Source: an uncultured Prevotellaceae bacterium
GTDB lineage: Bacteria > Bacteroidota > Bacteroidia > Bacteroidales > Bacteroidaceae
Assembly (NCBI GenBank): GCA_946626595.1
Contig: CAMOUQ010000016.1
Coordinates: 1 to 33,702, forward strand
Reading direction: 5' to 3'
DNA: 33,702 nucleotides
Shown here: piece by piece, positions 16,939-25,859 of the stretch
How the letters are laid out: every line of letters begins with the position of its first letter
Numbering within the stretch: the stretch's first letter is position 1
Position numbers and translations under genes: made by a program
Notes under the pieces: model-generated
Seen by the model: the letters and a program-made list of their open reading frames with translations, nothing else
The model's database searches: none
Told to the model about the DNA's origin: nothing

Positions 16939-18828
16939 TTGGACATCATTCATCTTTTACCCGATTCCGTTGCTAACCAGATTGCTGCAGGTGAGGTCAT
17001 ACAACGCCCCTCGTCTGTTATTAAGGAACTGTTAGAGAACGCCGTTGATGCTGGCGCTCACCGCATTGATGTAGTGCTTGTCGATGCCGGTCGCACTTCT
17101 ATTCAGGTCATCGACGATGGTAAAGGAATGTCCGAAACCGACGCCCGTTTGGCTTTTGAGCGCCATGCCACCAGCAAGATAACCCAGGCAACGGATCTTT
17201 TCAGCCTCACGACGATGGGGTTCCGTGGAGAGGCTCTCCCCAGTATTGCTGCTGTGGCACAGGTCACCCTGCGAACCCGCAGTGCAGAAAGCGATTTAGG
17301 CACCTGTCTGACGATTGAGGGCGGACATGTCGTGTCTCAGGAGGCTGACGTATGTCCAGTAGGTGCCAATTTCCTGGTTCAGAATCTCTTCTTCAATGTT
17401 CCGGCGCGGCGCAAGTTCCTCAAGAGCAACCAAACTGAACTCTCGAATATCATTCAGGAGTTTGAGCGCGTGGCTTTGGTAAATCCCGACATACATTTCA
17501 CACTCTCCCACAATGGCCAACTGATGCATACCTTATTGCCCGAATCTCCGAAGCAGCGCATCGCCAATCTCTTCGGTAAACGCCTGGGAGAACAGCTATT
17601 GGCCTTGGACGTAGACACCACCCTGTGTCAGTTGTCTGGCTTCGTGGGTACTCCCGATTCGGCCCGTCGCAAGGGTGCCCGCCAATTCTTCTTCGTCAAT
17701 GGGCGCTACATGCGTCATCCCTACTTCCACAAAGCTGTGCAAGAAGCCTACGGCGAACTCATACCCGCAACCGATCAAGTCCCCTATTTCCTATATATGC
17801 AGGTCGATCCTTCGACCATCGACGTCAACATCCATCCGACTAAGACGGAAATCAAATTTGAGAACGAATCTGCTATCTGGCAGATTATAATGGCCGCCGT
17901 CAAGGAGACACTCGGCCGCTTCAATGCCATGCCCTCTATCGATTTTGACACTGAAGGCCGACCGACCGACATTCCTGTATATAATCCTTCGCCGGACAGG
18001 CCGACCCCGGTCGCCATGCCCGAACCTACGGTGGATTCGGATTACAATCCCTTCCGCACACCATCATTTGAACGCCCTTCCGTTCCCAAGGATTGGCAAC
18101 AGCTTTATCCCTCCACACCTTCCGGTCCCTCTAATGCTTCTAATCCAGTGCGGAACTCCGTTCCGTCCGGTACGCTCTCCCTCATGGGTGACTTAGAGGG
18201 GGCCTCTATGGGAGACTCGGAGAGCGGCGCTTTCGAGCGCAGCATCCACCACTATCAGTACCGCGGACAATATATCGTCACAGAGGTGCGTTCCGGTCTG
18301 ATGTTTATCGACCAGCATCGGGCGCACATGCGAATACTCTATAATCGGTATCGCCAGCAACTGTCGGGCCATCCGGCCACTTCTCAGGGACTTCTCTTTC
18401 CCGAGGCCATCCAGTTCTCTATGTCCGATTCCGCTCTTGTCGAAGAAATTCAGGACGAACTGCACGCTCTGGGTTTCGACATGTCTTCCCTGGGTGGTGG
18501 CAGTTATTCGCTCCAGGGCATGCCTGCCGGGTTTGACGGCGTCGATCCCCATCGTCTCCTGGGCGACATCATAGAGAATCTGAAGACCCGTGGCCGTCTG
18601 GAACATGTGGCCAGTTCGGCAGCCTCACTTGGTGTCGACCTTCACCATCGTATGGCCCTGACCATGGCCCGCAGTGCAGCCATTCCTGTCGGCGGTGTCC
18701 TCAGTGCCCAGGAAATGGAAAATCTTGTTGATGAACTCTTTCAGCAACCCGAGCCGAACTTTACACCAGATGGACGCACCATCGTTGTGATATTCCCTCA
18801 TGAGAATTTGGAGAAACTCTTCAAATAA
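16939..18828 (+). CDS. mutL: DNA mismatch repair protein MutL (TTG start)
   Basis: A 629-residue mismatch repair protein that links MutS recognition to strand removal. The GHKL ATPase motifs are intact: KELLENAVDAGA with the catalytic Glu30, DDGKGM (59-64) and GFRGEAL (94-100). The transducer domain includes DVNIHPTK (295-302). A low-complexity Pro/Ser linker (about 335-435) leads to the dimerisation domain. The motif of endonuclease-type MutL, DQHA-x2-E-x4-E, reads DQHRAHMRILYN from Asp458, so both Glu are lost. No ATG exists between the TAA at 16909 and the first conserved residues, which makes TTG 16939 the likely start. Tandem 8-bp repeats fill the region just upstream. Confidence 0.95.
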   Translation: MDIIHLLPDSVANQIAAGEVIQRPSSVIKELLENAVDAGAHRIDVVLVDAGRTSIQVIDDGKGMSETDARLAFERHATSKITQATDLFSLTTMGFRGEALPSIAAVAQVTLRTRSAESDLGTCLTIEGGHVVSQEADVCPVGANFLVQNLFFNVPARRKFLKSNQTELSNIIQEFERVALVNPDIHFTLSHNGQLMHTLLPESPKQRIANLFGKRLGEQLLALDVDTTLCQLSGFVGTPDSARRKGARQFFFVNGRYMRHPYFHKAVQEAYGELIPATDQVPYFLYMQVDPSTIDVNIHPTKTEIKFENESAIWQIIMAAVKETLGRFNAMPSIDFDTEGRPTDIPVYNPSPDRPTPVAMPEPTVDSDYNPFRTPSFERPSVPKDWQQLYPSTPSGPSNASNPVRNSVPSGTLSLMGDLEGASMGDSESGAFERSIHHYQYRGQYIVTEVRSGLMFIDQHRAHMRILYNRYRQQLSGHPATSQGLLFPEAIQFSMSDSALVEEIQDELHALGFDMSSLGGGSYSLQGMPAGFDGVDPHRLLGDIIENLKTRGRLEHVASSAASLGVDLHHRMALTMARSAAIPVGGVLSAQEMENLVDELFQQPEPNFTPDGRTIVVIFPHENLEKLFK

Positions 18829-19070
18829 TCGATGGAATGGCCCTTTTTTGTATTTTTCCACGCGCTGAGACGCGAATTGATACGTTCATCCATACTTAAA
18901 GAAATGTCGGCTTTAATCCGTGTTTTCCTAAGGAAATTTCGGTGGAATGGGCATTTTATACCGAATTTGCTTAATTATTTTTATATTTATACCGAATTTT
19001 GCACCGTTGAAAAGTGTGACGACACTACTTTGTGTGCTGACACTAATAATTAAAAACTAAATAAATTTAA
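18829..19070 (+). promoter_or_regulatory. Regulatory region of the lipoprotein operon
   Basis: A 242-nt AT-rich gap. TTTATACCGAATTT(T)GC occurs twice (18955-18970 and 18986-19002, 31 nt apart), and TTCGGT (18938-18943) is inverted relative to these. GTGTGACGACACTA (19014-19027) and GTGTGCTGACACTA (19032-19045) repeat with an 18-nt step, and each contains the dyad GTGT-n4-ACAC. Between the dyads lies TACTTTG (19026-19032), one base short of a -7 element. TTTG (18998-19001) or TTG (19007-19009) may act as the -33 element, but neither spacing is standard. GGAATGG repeats at 18834 and 18944. No terminator for mutL is evident. A frame of 73 codons (18832-19053) has no family resemblance and is not called. 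Confidence 0.5.
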
Positions 19071-19904
19071 ATGAAAATGAAAAAGACAACACTCGGCATG
19101 ATGATGGCTGCAACACTGCTTGCCAGTTCATGTCTGTCCGAAGAGCAGAACCTCGAACCAAAGAACGAGGGAAGCCAGAAGGGCAAGATTGTGCTCAACC
19201 TGAGCACTGAAACCAACTTCGACGAGCAGACTCGCGCGCTCAACGAAGCAGACTTCCGCAATACTGCCAACTACACTGTTCAGTTGCTCCAGGGTTCAAC
19301 TGTAATTGAGACTTGGAGAGGCCCTCAGTCAAACCTTGAGTTTGAACGCACCATTGGTTCAAACAATTCATACATCATTAAGGCTTTCTACGGCACAGAG
19401 GAAAAGGCAAGCCGCAATACCTTCTATGTTGAAGGAAGCACGTCGTTCATCCTTGCTGCAGATGACGAGAAGGAGGTTAATGTGAATTGTGCCCCTACCT
19501 GTGGCAAGATATCTGCAGTCTTCGATAATGCGATGGCTACTTACTATGATGACTACAGCATCGAGTATTCCGGCACTCAGGCCCTGGGCAGCGAAAAACT
19601 CACTTGGGCTAAGAATGACACCGAACCCTGGTACGTATTGCTGAAGGACGGTGGTGAGGAAATCTCTTATACGCTCACTCTGAAAGCTAAAGAGGCTTAT
19701 CAGCATGTTGACAAAGATGGCAACAAGTCCGCTACTGGCACGGCCAAGGGTAAGTTCACGCTGAAGCGCAACGAGGCTCACAAGTTGACTGTAAAGCCTA
19801 ACTATACGCCTAACGAGAACGGTACCTTCACGCTTACCATTACGATTGATGAAACGGTGAATGACCGCCATGTCAATATTGAAGTACCCGTAGAGTGGAT
19901 TTAA
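19071..19904 (+). CDS. DUF4493-like surface lipoprotein (operon gene 1)
   Basis: A 277-residue lipoprotein with signal peptide 1-20 and lipobox L-A-S-S-Cys21. Acidic residues follow (LSEEQ), as in surface-export signals. A short hydrophobic strand (GKIVLNLS, 38-45) precedes Thr54-Arg55-Ala56. The body fits the DUF4493 plan: a strand-rich domain with a Cys pair (NCAPTCGK) before the AVFDNA segment, and a tail like TFTLTITIDETVNDRHVNIE. It is the first gene after the regulatory region. I could read it as an Ig-like subunit of a surface structure, but no biochemical role is known from the sequence. Confidence 0.8.
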   Translation: MKMKKTTLGMMMAATLLASSCLSEEQNLEPKNEGSQKGKIVLNLSTETNFDEQTRALNEADFRNTANYTVQLLQGSTVIETWRGPQSNLEFERTIGSNNSYIIKAFYGTEEKASRNTFYVEGSTSFILAADDEKEVNVNCAPTCGKISAVFDNAMATYYDDYSIEYSGTQALGSEKLTWAKNDTEPWYVLLKDGGEEISYTLTLKAKEAYQHVDKDGNKSATGTAKGKFTLKRNEAHKLTVKPNYTPNENGTFTLTITIDETVNDRHVNIEVPVEWI

Positions 19905-19932
19905 TAGTAACACGAAGTTCGAAACCTAATAA

Positions 19933-21243
19933 ATGAAATACGAAATGAAAATCTATAATACATTCATCATTGGTTTGATGACCGTCGCAGGCCTTGCTTC
20001 GTGTGTCAGCGAAGATATCAAGAGCAACCTCGACAAGACAGCAACCGGCCGTATGGCCCTCGACGTTTCTTTGCTTGAACCGCAATCGCTTACCCGTGCC
20101 CAAGAAGAGGCCCTGGATTTCCCCGTTGAGGTGGTAAGCGAAGATGGTACGTATAGTGTTACCTATGAGAGCGTAGAAGATGTTCCCGCATCCGTGGTAC
20201 TGCCAGTGGGCAATTATACCGTGACTTCTCACACCGCAGGTAAGTGCCTCAAGAAGAGAACCGCTCCTTACTATGAAGGTACGTCACCTATGGAAATTCT
20301 GAACCAGACCACTACAAATGTAGAGGTAGTCTGCAAAATGAAGAACAGTCATATTCAGGTTAATTACAATGACGAGTTCCTCTCACTGTTCGATTCTTGG
20401 ACCGTGACCATCAATGATGGAGGCGAGACCGCCCTTGATTTCAGCAGCAACTCCAACCGCAAGGAGTATTACTGGCTCTTTGAGAATGAGGTTGAGTCCC
20501 TGACCCTAAATTTCAGTGGTGTCCTCAAGTCTGACGGTTCAACGATTAATGCTCAGTCCGCATTGACGAAGTCGATGGTTGATGAGCGCTACGACGACGA
20601 TACCAAGTACTTCCGTGGTGGTGATGAGCTGATTGTCAACTTCGGTGTCCTGCCCGCGGATCCCAAGACGGGTAAGATTACGACAGTCACCATCAATGCC
20701 AGCGTAGTCTTTACAGAGACAGGTGATGAGATGAAGGTGGATGTAACAGATACTGAGAATACTCAGGGCAGTGGTCAGAACGATCCCAATCCTCAAGACC
20801 CACAGACTGGTGACGACAATGCCATCGCAATCACCCTCCCTGCCCCTGTGACTTTGTCTGCCGCCGAATCCGCAACAGCAGATCCTACCTCTGGCGACGT
20901 TATTATGAATGCCACTAAGGGTCTGAAGAGCGTCATGGTTAAGGTGGAGTCTTCCAGTGACGAAATGATGGAGCAGTTGGCTGCCGTTGCAAAGGGATAC
21001 GAAGGTGTAGACCTCGTAAATGGTTGCGAAGTCGTAGGTAACCAGAATCTTGTGGCTTTCTTGGGAAGCCTGGGCAAGGAAATCACCGTTCCTGCTGAAG
21101 GTGACACTGATTACACCTTCCCCGTCGGACAGTTCTACTTGTTCCTCGGCCTCCTGCCCGGTACCCACAACTTCATTATGACCGTGACGGATATGGAAGG
21201 AAACCAGAAGTCAGGAACCCTTCAGGTTACCATCACAGAATAA
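19933..21243 (+). CDS. DUF4493-like lipoprotein with an extra C-terminal domain (gene 2)
   Basis: A 436-residue lipoprotein with Cys24 in GLASC followed by VSEDI. ATG 19945 is an alternative start that would put the Cys at residue 20. GRMALDVS (39-46) is the first strand, and Thr54-Arg55-Ala56 follows. DUF4493 hallmarks include PAGN-type LPVGNYTVTS, APYYEGTS and VVCKMKNSHIQVNY. A Pro/Asn/Asp-rich linker (around 280-290) separates a second domain (about 295-436) that ends GTHNFIMTVTDMEGNQKSG with Ig-like strand spacing. N-terminal features group it with genes 11 and 12 (C-x-S/N-E-D and a x-G-R strand). The gap to gene 1 is 28 nt. The role is probably surface display, inferred only. Confidence 0.8.
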   Translation: MKYEMKIYNTFIIGLMTVAGLASCVSEDIKSNLDKTATGRMALDVSLLEPQSLTRAQEEALDFPVEVVSEDGTYSVTYESVEDVPASVVLPVGNYTVTSHTAGKCLKKRTAPYYEGTSPMEILNQTTTNVEVVCKMKNSHIQVNYNDEFLSLFDSWTVTINDGGETALDFSSNSNRKEYYWLFENEVESLTLNFSGVLKSDGSTINAQSALTKSMVDERYDDDTKYFRGGDELIVNFGVLPADPKTGKITTVTINASVVFTETGDEMKVDVTDTENTQGSGQNDPNPQDPQTGDDNAIAITLPAPVTLSAAESATADPTSGDVIMNATKGLKSVMVKVESSSDEMMEQLAAVAKGYEGVDLVNGCEVVGNQNLVAFLGSLGKEITVPAEGDTDYTFPVGQFYLFLGLLPGTHNFIMTVTDMEGNQKSGTLQVTITE

Positions 21244-21286
21244 TAGCCTTTGACCATTTTATAAACGACACAAAGAAGATAAAGAA

Positions 21287-23092
21287 ATGAAAAAGATATT
21301 TTCCATAATTAGTTTGCTCTGCGCTACGTTCTTCGTAGCCTCATGCACCAGCGATGTAGAGGTCGCAGAGCAGGGTGAGGGTTATCTGAAACTGCAACTC
21401 GAGACAATAGTATCTACCTTCACTCGTGCCGACGTTCCTGCCGGTTATAATGCCAAGAAACTCTATGTCGCCATTCAGGATGAGAACGGTCTGGTGGCCA
21501 AGGATGTTGCCGGTGTTTCTCTGGAGACTGACGATTGGGATAACAGCGAGACGCTGAAGGGTAAAATTATTAAGTTGGCCGAAGGCACCTACACCATAGT
21601 TGCTCACTCCGCCAATTGGGACGGCAGCAACTCTGCCTTCGATGCCCCCTATTATGCTGGTTCTGCTACGACTACCATCAAGCGTAATACGCTCAACACA
21701 GCTTCTGTCACTTGTACGCTTGCCAATGTGAAGGTGACCGTGAACTTCGACGATAACTTCAAGAAGTATTTCGAGAGCGCAAAGGCCGAGGTGACCTCTG
21801 CAATGACTGGTGTCACTGCACGCACTTTCGTCATGGGTCAGACCACCGGTTCTGCTTATTTCCCTGTAGCCGACCTCAGCCTGAAGGTGACCGTCAACAA
21901 TGATGCCACCAAGACTCAGACCAACGAAGTGAAGGATGTGAAGGCTCGCGACCACATCATCGTCAATTACTCGGTGGGCGATCCTGTGGGTAATCAGGGT
22001 AAAATCACTGTCTATACCGACGATGCTACACAGACTTATACCTACAATATTCTCATCCCTCGCAAGAACCTCACCAATGTCGAGGCTAGGAATGTTACAC
22101 CTTGGAGCACCTTCGCAGAACTCTCTGGTAAAGCTTCTTTGGAAAAGAATGACTTTAATAATGTTATCCTGCAGTGGAAGAAGCAGGCCGACAGCGACTG
22201 GACTACGGTTGCCAACGACGCACTGACCATTGATAAAGGCAATGTCTCCTACAAGTTGAAGGGCCTGGCTCCCTCTACGGCTTACAGCTATCGTTTCGTA
22301 TATGACAATGGTACGGACGAAGCCATTAACAGCAACGAGGTGAACTTCACCACTGAGGCTCAGACTACACTTTACAATGGTGGCTTCGAGAACTGGTACA
22401 CGGATCCCAATAATAGCAAGATTGCTATTTGTGGCAGCGCGTCTGACGGAAAGTACTGGAATTCAAGTAACGCTGGTGCTGCAACCTTTATTGGCAGCGT
22501 GACCACTCAGGATACCGGTTTCAAGCACGGCGGCAATTCTTCAGCAAAACTTGCTACCAAGTACGCTGTCGTTAAGTTGGCTGCTGCCAGTCTGTTCACC
22601 GGCGACTTCATCGGTCTCATCGGAACCAAGGGTGCCAAGTTGGATTGGGGCGTACCTTTCACTTCTCGTCCTACGGCTCTGAAGGGTTACTACTCTTATT
22701 CTCCTGGTTCTCTGAATCGTGGAACTCAGCCTTCGGGTGCTCCCAGCGAGGGTTCGAATGATGAATGTCAGATTTTCTGCGCCCTTGTCACTGAGCAGTT
22801 CCACGTGGCAAATGCTGAAGCATCAGGTTACGAAATGACCACCGAAATCGATTGGCAGAACGACCCGAGAGTGATTGCCTACGGCCAGATGACCCAGAAC
22901 ACCAGCAGTAATGGTGCATGGCAAGAGCTCAACATCCCATTGGAATATCATTCATTGACCAAGAAGCCCACGCACCTGATTATTGTCTGCTCGGCCAGCA
23001 AATACGGTGACTACTTCTATGGATCTGACTCAAGTGTTCTGAATCTCGATGACTTTGAACTCGTATATGGCGATGAACCAAGCGTAAAATAA
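21287..23092 (+). CDS. DUF4493 + FnIII-like + PCMD lipoprotein (gene 3)
   Basis: A 601-residue lipoprotein with Cys20 (VASC) then TSDVE, and Thr46-Arg47-Ala48. The DUF4493 domain (about 28-235) has LAEGTYTIVAHSANWDG, APYYAGS and VTCTLANVKVTVNFDD. A fibronectin-III-like domain (about 262-357) ends with LKGLAPSTAYSYRFVYDNG and NEVNFTTEA. The PCMD (putative carbohydrate metabolism) domain runs from NGGFENW (364-370) to the C terminus, with YGQMTQ and SASKYGDYF near the end. The same FnIII-PCMD pair recurs in gene 5, and the barrel gene sits between them, 2 nt after this stop. The carbohydrate link comes from the domain name. No catalytic residues can be read here. Confidence 0.87.
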   Translation: MKKIFSIISLLCATFFVASCTSDVEVAEQGEGYLKLQLETIVSTFTRADVPAGYNAKKLYVAIQDENGLVAKDVAGVSLETDDWDNSETLKGKIIKLAEGTYTIVAHSANWDGSNSAFDAPYYAGSATTTIKRNTLNTASVTCTLANVKVTVNFDDNFKKYFESAKAEVTSAMTGVTARTFVMGQTTGSAYFPVADLSLKVTVNNDATKTQTNEVKDVKARDHIIVNYSVGDPVGNQGKITVYTDDATQTYTYNILIPRKNLTNVEARNVTPWSTFAELSGKASLEKNDFNNVILQWKKQADSDWTTVANDALTIDKGNVSYKLKGLAPSTAYSYRFVYDNGTDEAINSNEVNFTTEAQTTLYNGGFENWYTDPNNSKIAICGSASDGKYWNSSNAGAATFIGSVTTQDTGFKHGGNSSAKLATKYAVVKLAAASLFTGDFIGLIGTKGAKLDWGVPFTSRPTALKGYYSYSPGSLNRGTQPSGAPSEGSNDECQIFCALVTEQFHVANAEASGYEMTTEIDWQNDPRVIAYGQMTQNTSSNGAWQELNIPLEYHSLTKKPTHLIIVCSASKYGDYFYGSDSSVLNLDDFELVYGDEPSVK

Positions 23093-23094
23093 TA

Positions 23095-24126
23095 ATGATA
23101 AATAAATCAAACAGATACCTGCTTGGATTGCTGCTGGCACTCGTGCCGGCAGCAATCTGCGCGCAAAGAGTCCGCCCTCGCAACGTAGCTGTTGGTGACA
23201 CTGTGGTGACCGCTACAGGCGACACGGTAGTGACCCTGCGCCCCAACTACGGACGCATCCCCGTTGCCACGTCGCAGCCCCAGACCACCACAAATCCAGT
23301 GGTCATGCCCTCGAACATGGACAGCATCATTTCCCATGCCGTGAATCTTGGCGTGCAGCGGGCTCTGGCCAGTCAGGGTATACAGTCACATATTGATACC
23401 CGCCCACGTACCAAGGCCGAACAAATCTGGGATCGTTCGCAGAAGAAGCGCAAAATCGAGCGCGTGCCTCGTGAGTCGCTGAGGGCGACCTTCGTTCCCA
23501 AGGGTCAGTGGATGATAGGCGGAACGGTCAACTTCTCGGAGTGGGACACCGACAACTACAACCTCTTGGTGCTGAAAAATGTCGATATCGAAGGGCATAC
23601 TTTCAGCGGTAGTCCCTATTTCGGATACTTCGTGGCCAACAACCTGGCCATCGGTGCCCGATACAACTACACCCGTAACTATCTTTACCTGGGCAAGTTC
23701 GACCTGAACTTGGGCGAGGACTTCAACATCGCACTCGAGGACCTCTACTATCTGGGCCACACCCATACGGCCGACTTCTTCGTCCGTCCCTATCTGCCCA
23801 TTGGCAAGAGCAATATCTTCGGCGCCTTTGCCGAGGTGCGTGCCGGTTACTCGCACAGCACCAGCAAGAACAGTACGGGCAGCGGCGTGGACTATGATGG
23901 CAGTTTCACGACGGCCAATACCGTGCAGATTCAGGTCTGCCCGGGTATGTCTGTCTTTGCCACCGACTTCCTGGCCGTTGAGGCCAGCATCGGCATCATG
24001 GGACTCAAGTACCGCTGGGTTGACCAGAAGACCAATCAGGTGGAAACAGGTCGTGTGCGCAGCGGTGGTGCCAATTTCCGTTTCAACTTCCTCAGCATTA
24101 ACATTGGACTGACGTTCTATCTATGA
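23095..24126 (+). CDS. Outer-membrane beta-barrel protein (gene 4)
   Basis: A 343-residue protein and the only non-lipoprotein of the operon. It has a type I signal peptide (1-23, A-I-C-A before Gln24). A probably extended periplasmic N-terminal part (24-130) contains the near-repeat VVTATGDTVVT, a helix (about 75-95) and a basic stretch (RTKAEQIWDRSQKKRKIERV). From about 138, alternating strands (KGQWMIGGTVNFSEWD, GSPYFGYFVANNLAIGARYN) form a small porin-like barrel that ends in L-T-F-Y-L, a typical C-terminal aromatic signature for insertion. It overlaps gene 5 by ATGA. It could anchor or export the neighbouring PCMD lipoproteins, which is inference from position. Confidence 0.83.
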   Translation: MINKSNRYLLGLLLALVPAAICAQRVRPRNVAVGDTVVTATGDTVVTLRPNYGRIPVATSQPQTTTNPVVMPSNMDSIISHAVNLGVQRALASQGIQSHIDTRPRTKAEQIWDRSQKKRKIERVPRESLRATFVPKGQWMIGGTVNFSEWDTDNYNLLVLKNVDIEGHTFSGSPYFGYFVANNLAIGARYNYTRNYLYLGKFDLNLGEDFNIALEDLYYLGHTHTADFFVRPYLPIGKSNIFGAFAEVRAGYSHSTSKNSTGSGVDYDGSFTTANTVQIQVCPGMSVFATDFLAVEASIGIMGLKYRWVDQKTNQVETGRVRSGGANFRFNFLSINIGLTFYL

Positions 24127-25856
24127 TGATTCGTTCTAAGAATATATGGTTGATTATAGGGATGGCGCTGACCGTGACGGCTTGTGCTATCAAGGATGAC
24201 ATACCCTTCCCCATCCGGGAGGCTGCAGTAGTGGCCTTCGAGGTCGACGGCCAGTGCGATGCCGGGGATAATTCCTATGCCGAGGCCACCATCGACAAAG
24301 CCACTCGCACGGTGGAGGCCTATGTCGGCGACACGGTAGACCTCTCGGCACTTACCATCAAGCGATTTGAGGTGAGCCATGAGGCCACCATCGTCCCCGA
24401 AGGCGACATCTGCATACATCCCAACCAGTTCCCCTCCACCAGTTTCTGGCGCACGATGGGCGACACCAGCAGTAAGGTAGACTTCTCCAACGGGGATGTC
24501 CACTTCACGCTTCGTACCTATCAGGACTACGATTGGACCATCCGTGTCCGTCAGCTCATTATGCGCGAGGTGCAGATTGAGGGCCAGGTTGGCGAGGCCG
24601 TCATCGACCCTGTGAATCAGAATGTCATTGTCTATGTGGCTTCCTCCAAGAACCTAAAGAACCTGAAGGTGCAGAAGTTCTCTTTGGGCGGTAAGCACGG
24701 AACAGTCAGCCCCGATCCCACAAAGGAGAACGAGTACGACTTTTCTACGGTGCGTACCTTCCAGGTGACTTTGGCCGGAAATCGTGAGACCCAGACCTGG
24801 CAAGTGTTCGTTTACAAGACGGATGCCGTGGAGACGGTCGAAGCCACGGCTTTTGCACGCAGCGTCTCGGCTACGGTCAGTGGCACCATACCAATGGGCA
24901 CGACACCCGTCGTGAAATATCATGCAGAAGGCACCAGTGAATGGACAACTGTCAATTCCAGTCAGGTTACTGTCACCGCCACACGCTTTGCAGCCGAACT
25001 TACCGGCCTTCGTCCGGGCATGACCTATACCTATAGCGTAACAACTGGGACAGTCGAAAGTGACGAAAAGACATTCACCACGGTTGCCGAACAGCATCTT
25101 GTGAATGGCGGCTTCGAAGCGTGGAGCAGCATCATGGCAAATTCCGGAAAGGAACTGTGGCAGCCCTGGGGCGAAGGGGACACCCCCTATTGGAGTACGG
25201 GTAATGCCGGAGCCACTACGGTAGGCAACAGCAACAGTACCTATAAGGATGAGGATGGTCGCCGCTTTGCCAATCTCCAGTCGAAGTATATCGTCATCAA
25301 GTTTGCCGCCGGCAATATCTTCACGGGCGACTACATCGACACCGACGGCTCCAACGGCGTGCTTTCTTTCGGTCGTCCCTTTACGTCGTTCCCCACAAAG
25401 ATGCGTTTCGAATATAAGTATCACACTTCACTCATCACCCGCACGGGTGGCGACTGGAAGGAAGCATACGGCGCCTACATCCCCAAGTCGATGTATGAGA
25501 ACTTCAAGGGCCAGCCCGACTCCTGCAGCGTGTATATCGCTTTGGGCGATTGGGAGCCAGTGACCTACACTGCAAAGGGAGTCACCTACACCTGCCCCTA
25601 TCTCATTCGCACACGTCCCAGTGCCCTGCACCTCTTTGATCTGAACGACCCACACCTCATAGCCTATGCCCAGATGACGAAGGGCGAGGATGTCAACTCC
25701 TGGACCACCGAGACGCTGAACCTGGACTATCGTGTTCGCGACCGTCAGCCTAAGTACATCATTGTGGTGGCCAGTAGCAGTAAGTACGGCGACTACTTCA
25801 CAGGTGGCGAGGAATCGCTTCTGCAGATAGATAATATAGAATTGCTCTACGAATAA
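24123..25856 (+). CDS. FnIII-like + PCMD lipoprotein without DUF4493 (gene 5)
   Basis: A 577-residue lipoprotein with Cys21 in V-T-A-C followed by AIKDD. Two Ig-like repeats (about 35-143 and 146-233) resemble the DUF5018-type pattern seen in Bacteroidota surface proteins (AEATIDKATRTVEAYV, then GEAVIDPVNQNVIVYVAS). The fibronectin-III-like domain (about 238-322) ends LTGLRPGMTYTYSV and KTFTT, and the PCMD domain begins VNGGFEAW (327-334). The last 60 residues, with AYAQMTK and ASSSKYGDYFTGG, align with gene 3. It is the only lipoprotein here that lacks the Thr-Arg site near the N terminus. Its start overlaps the barrel gene stop, which suggests coordinated production with it. Confidence 0.86.
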   Translation: MMIRSKNIWLIIGMALTVTACAIKDDIPFPIREAAVVAFEVDGQCDAGDNSYAEATIDKATRTVEAYVGDTVDLSALTIKRFEVSHEATIVPEGDICIHPNQFPSTSFWRTMGDTSSKVDFSNGDVHFTLRTYQDYDWTIRVRQLIMREVQIEGQVGEAVIDPVNQNVIVYVASSKNLKNLKVQKFSLGGKHGTVSPDPTKENEYDFSTVRTFQVTLAGNRETQTWQVFVYKTDAVETVEATAFARSVSATVSGTIPMGTTPVVKYHAEGTSEWTTVNSSQVTVTATRFAAELTGLRPGMTYTYSVTTGTVESDEKTFTTVAEQHLVNGGFEAWSSIMANSGKELWQPWGEGDTPYWSTGNAGATTVGNSNSTYKDEDGRRFANLQSKYIVIKFAAGNIFTGDYIDTDGSNGVLSFGRPFTSFPTKMRFEYKYHTSLITRTGGDWKEAYGAYIPKSMYENFKGQPDSCSVYIALGDWEPVTYTAKGVTYTCPYLIRTRPSALHLFDLNDPHLIAYAQMTKGEDVNSWTTETLNLDYRVRDRQPKYIIVVASSSKYGDYFTGGEESLLQIDNIELLYE

Positions 25857-25859
25857 GAT

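Noticed and set aside
18938..18996. Invertible promoter with inverted repeats upstream of the lipoprotein operon
   Set aside because: TTCGGT/ACCGAA gives only a 6-bp inverted pair, far shorter than the flanking repeats of known Bacteroides invertons, and no recombinase gene is in the window.
18832..19053. 73-codon frame between mutL and gene 1
   Set aside because: It has no family resemblance, runs through repeat elements and the likely promoter, and no ribosome or leader support is visible.
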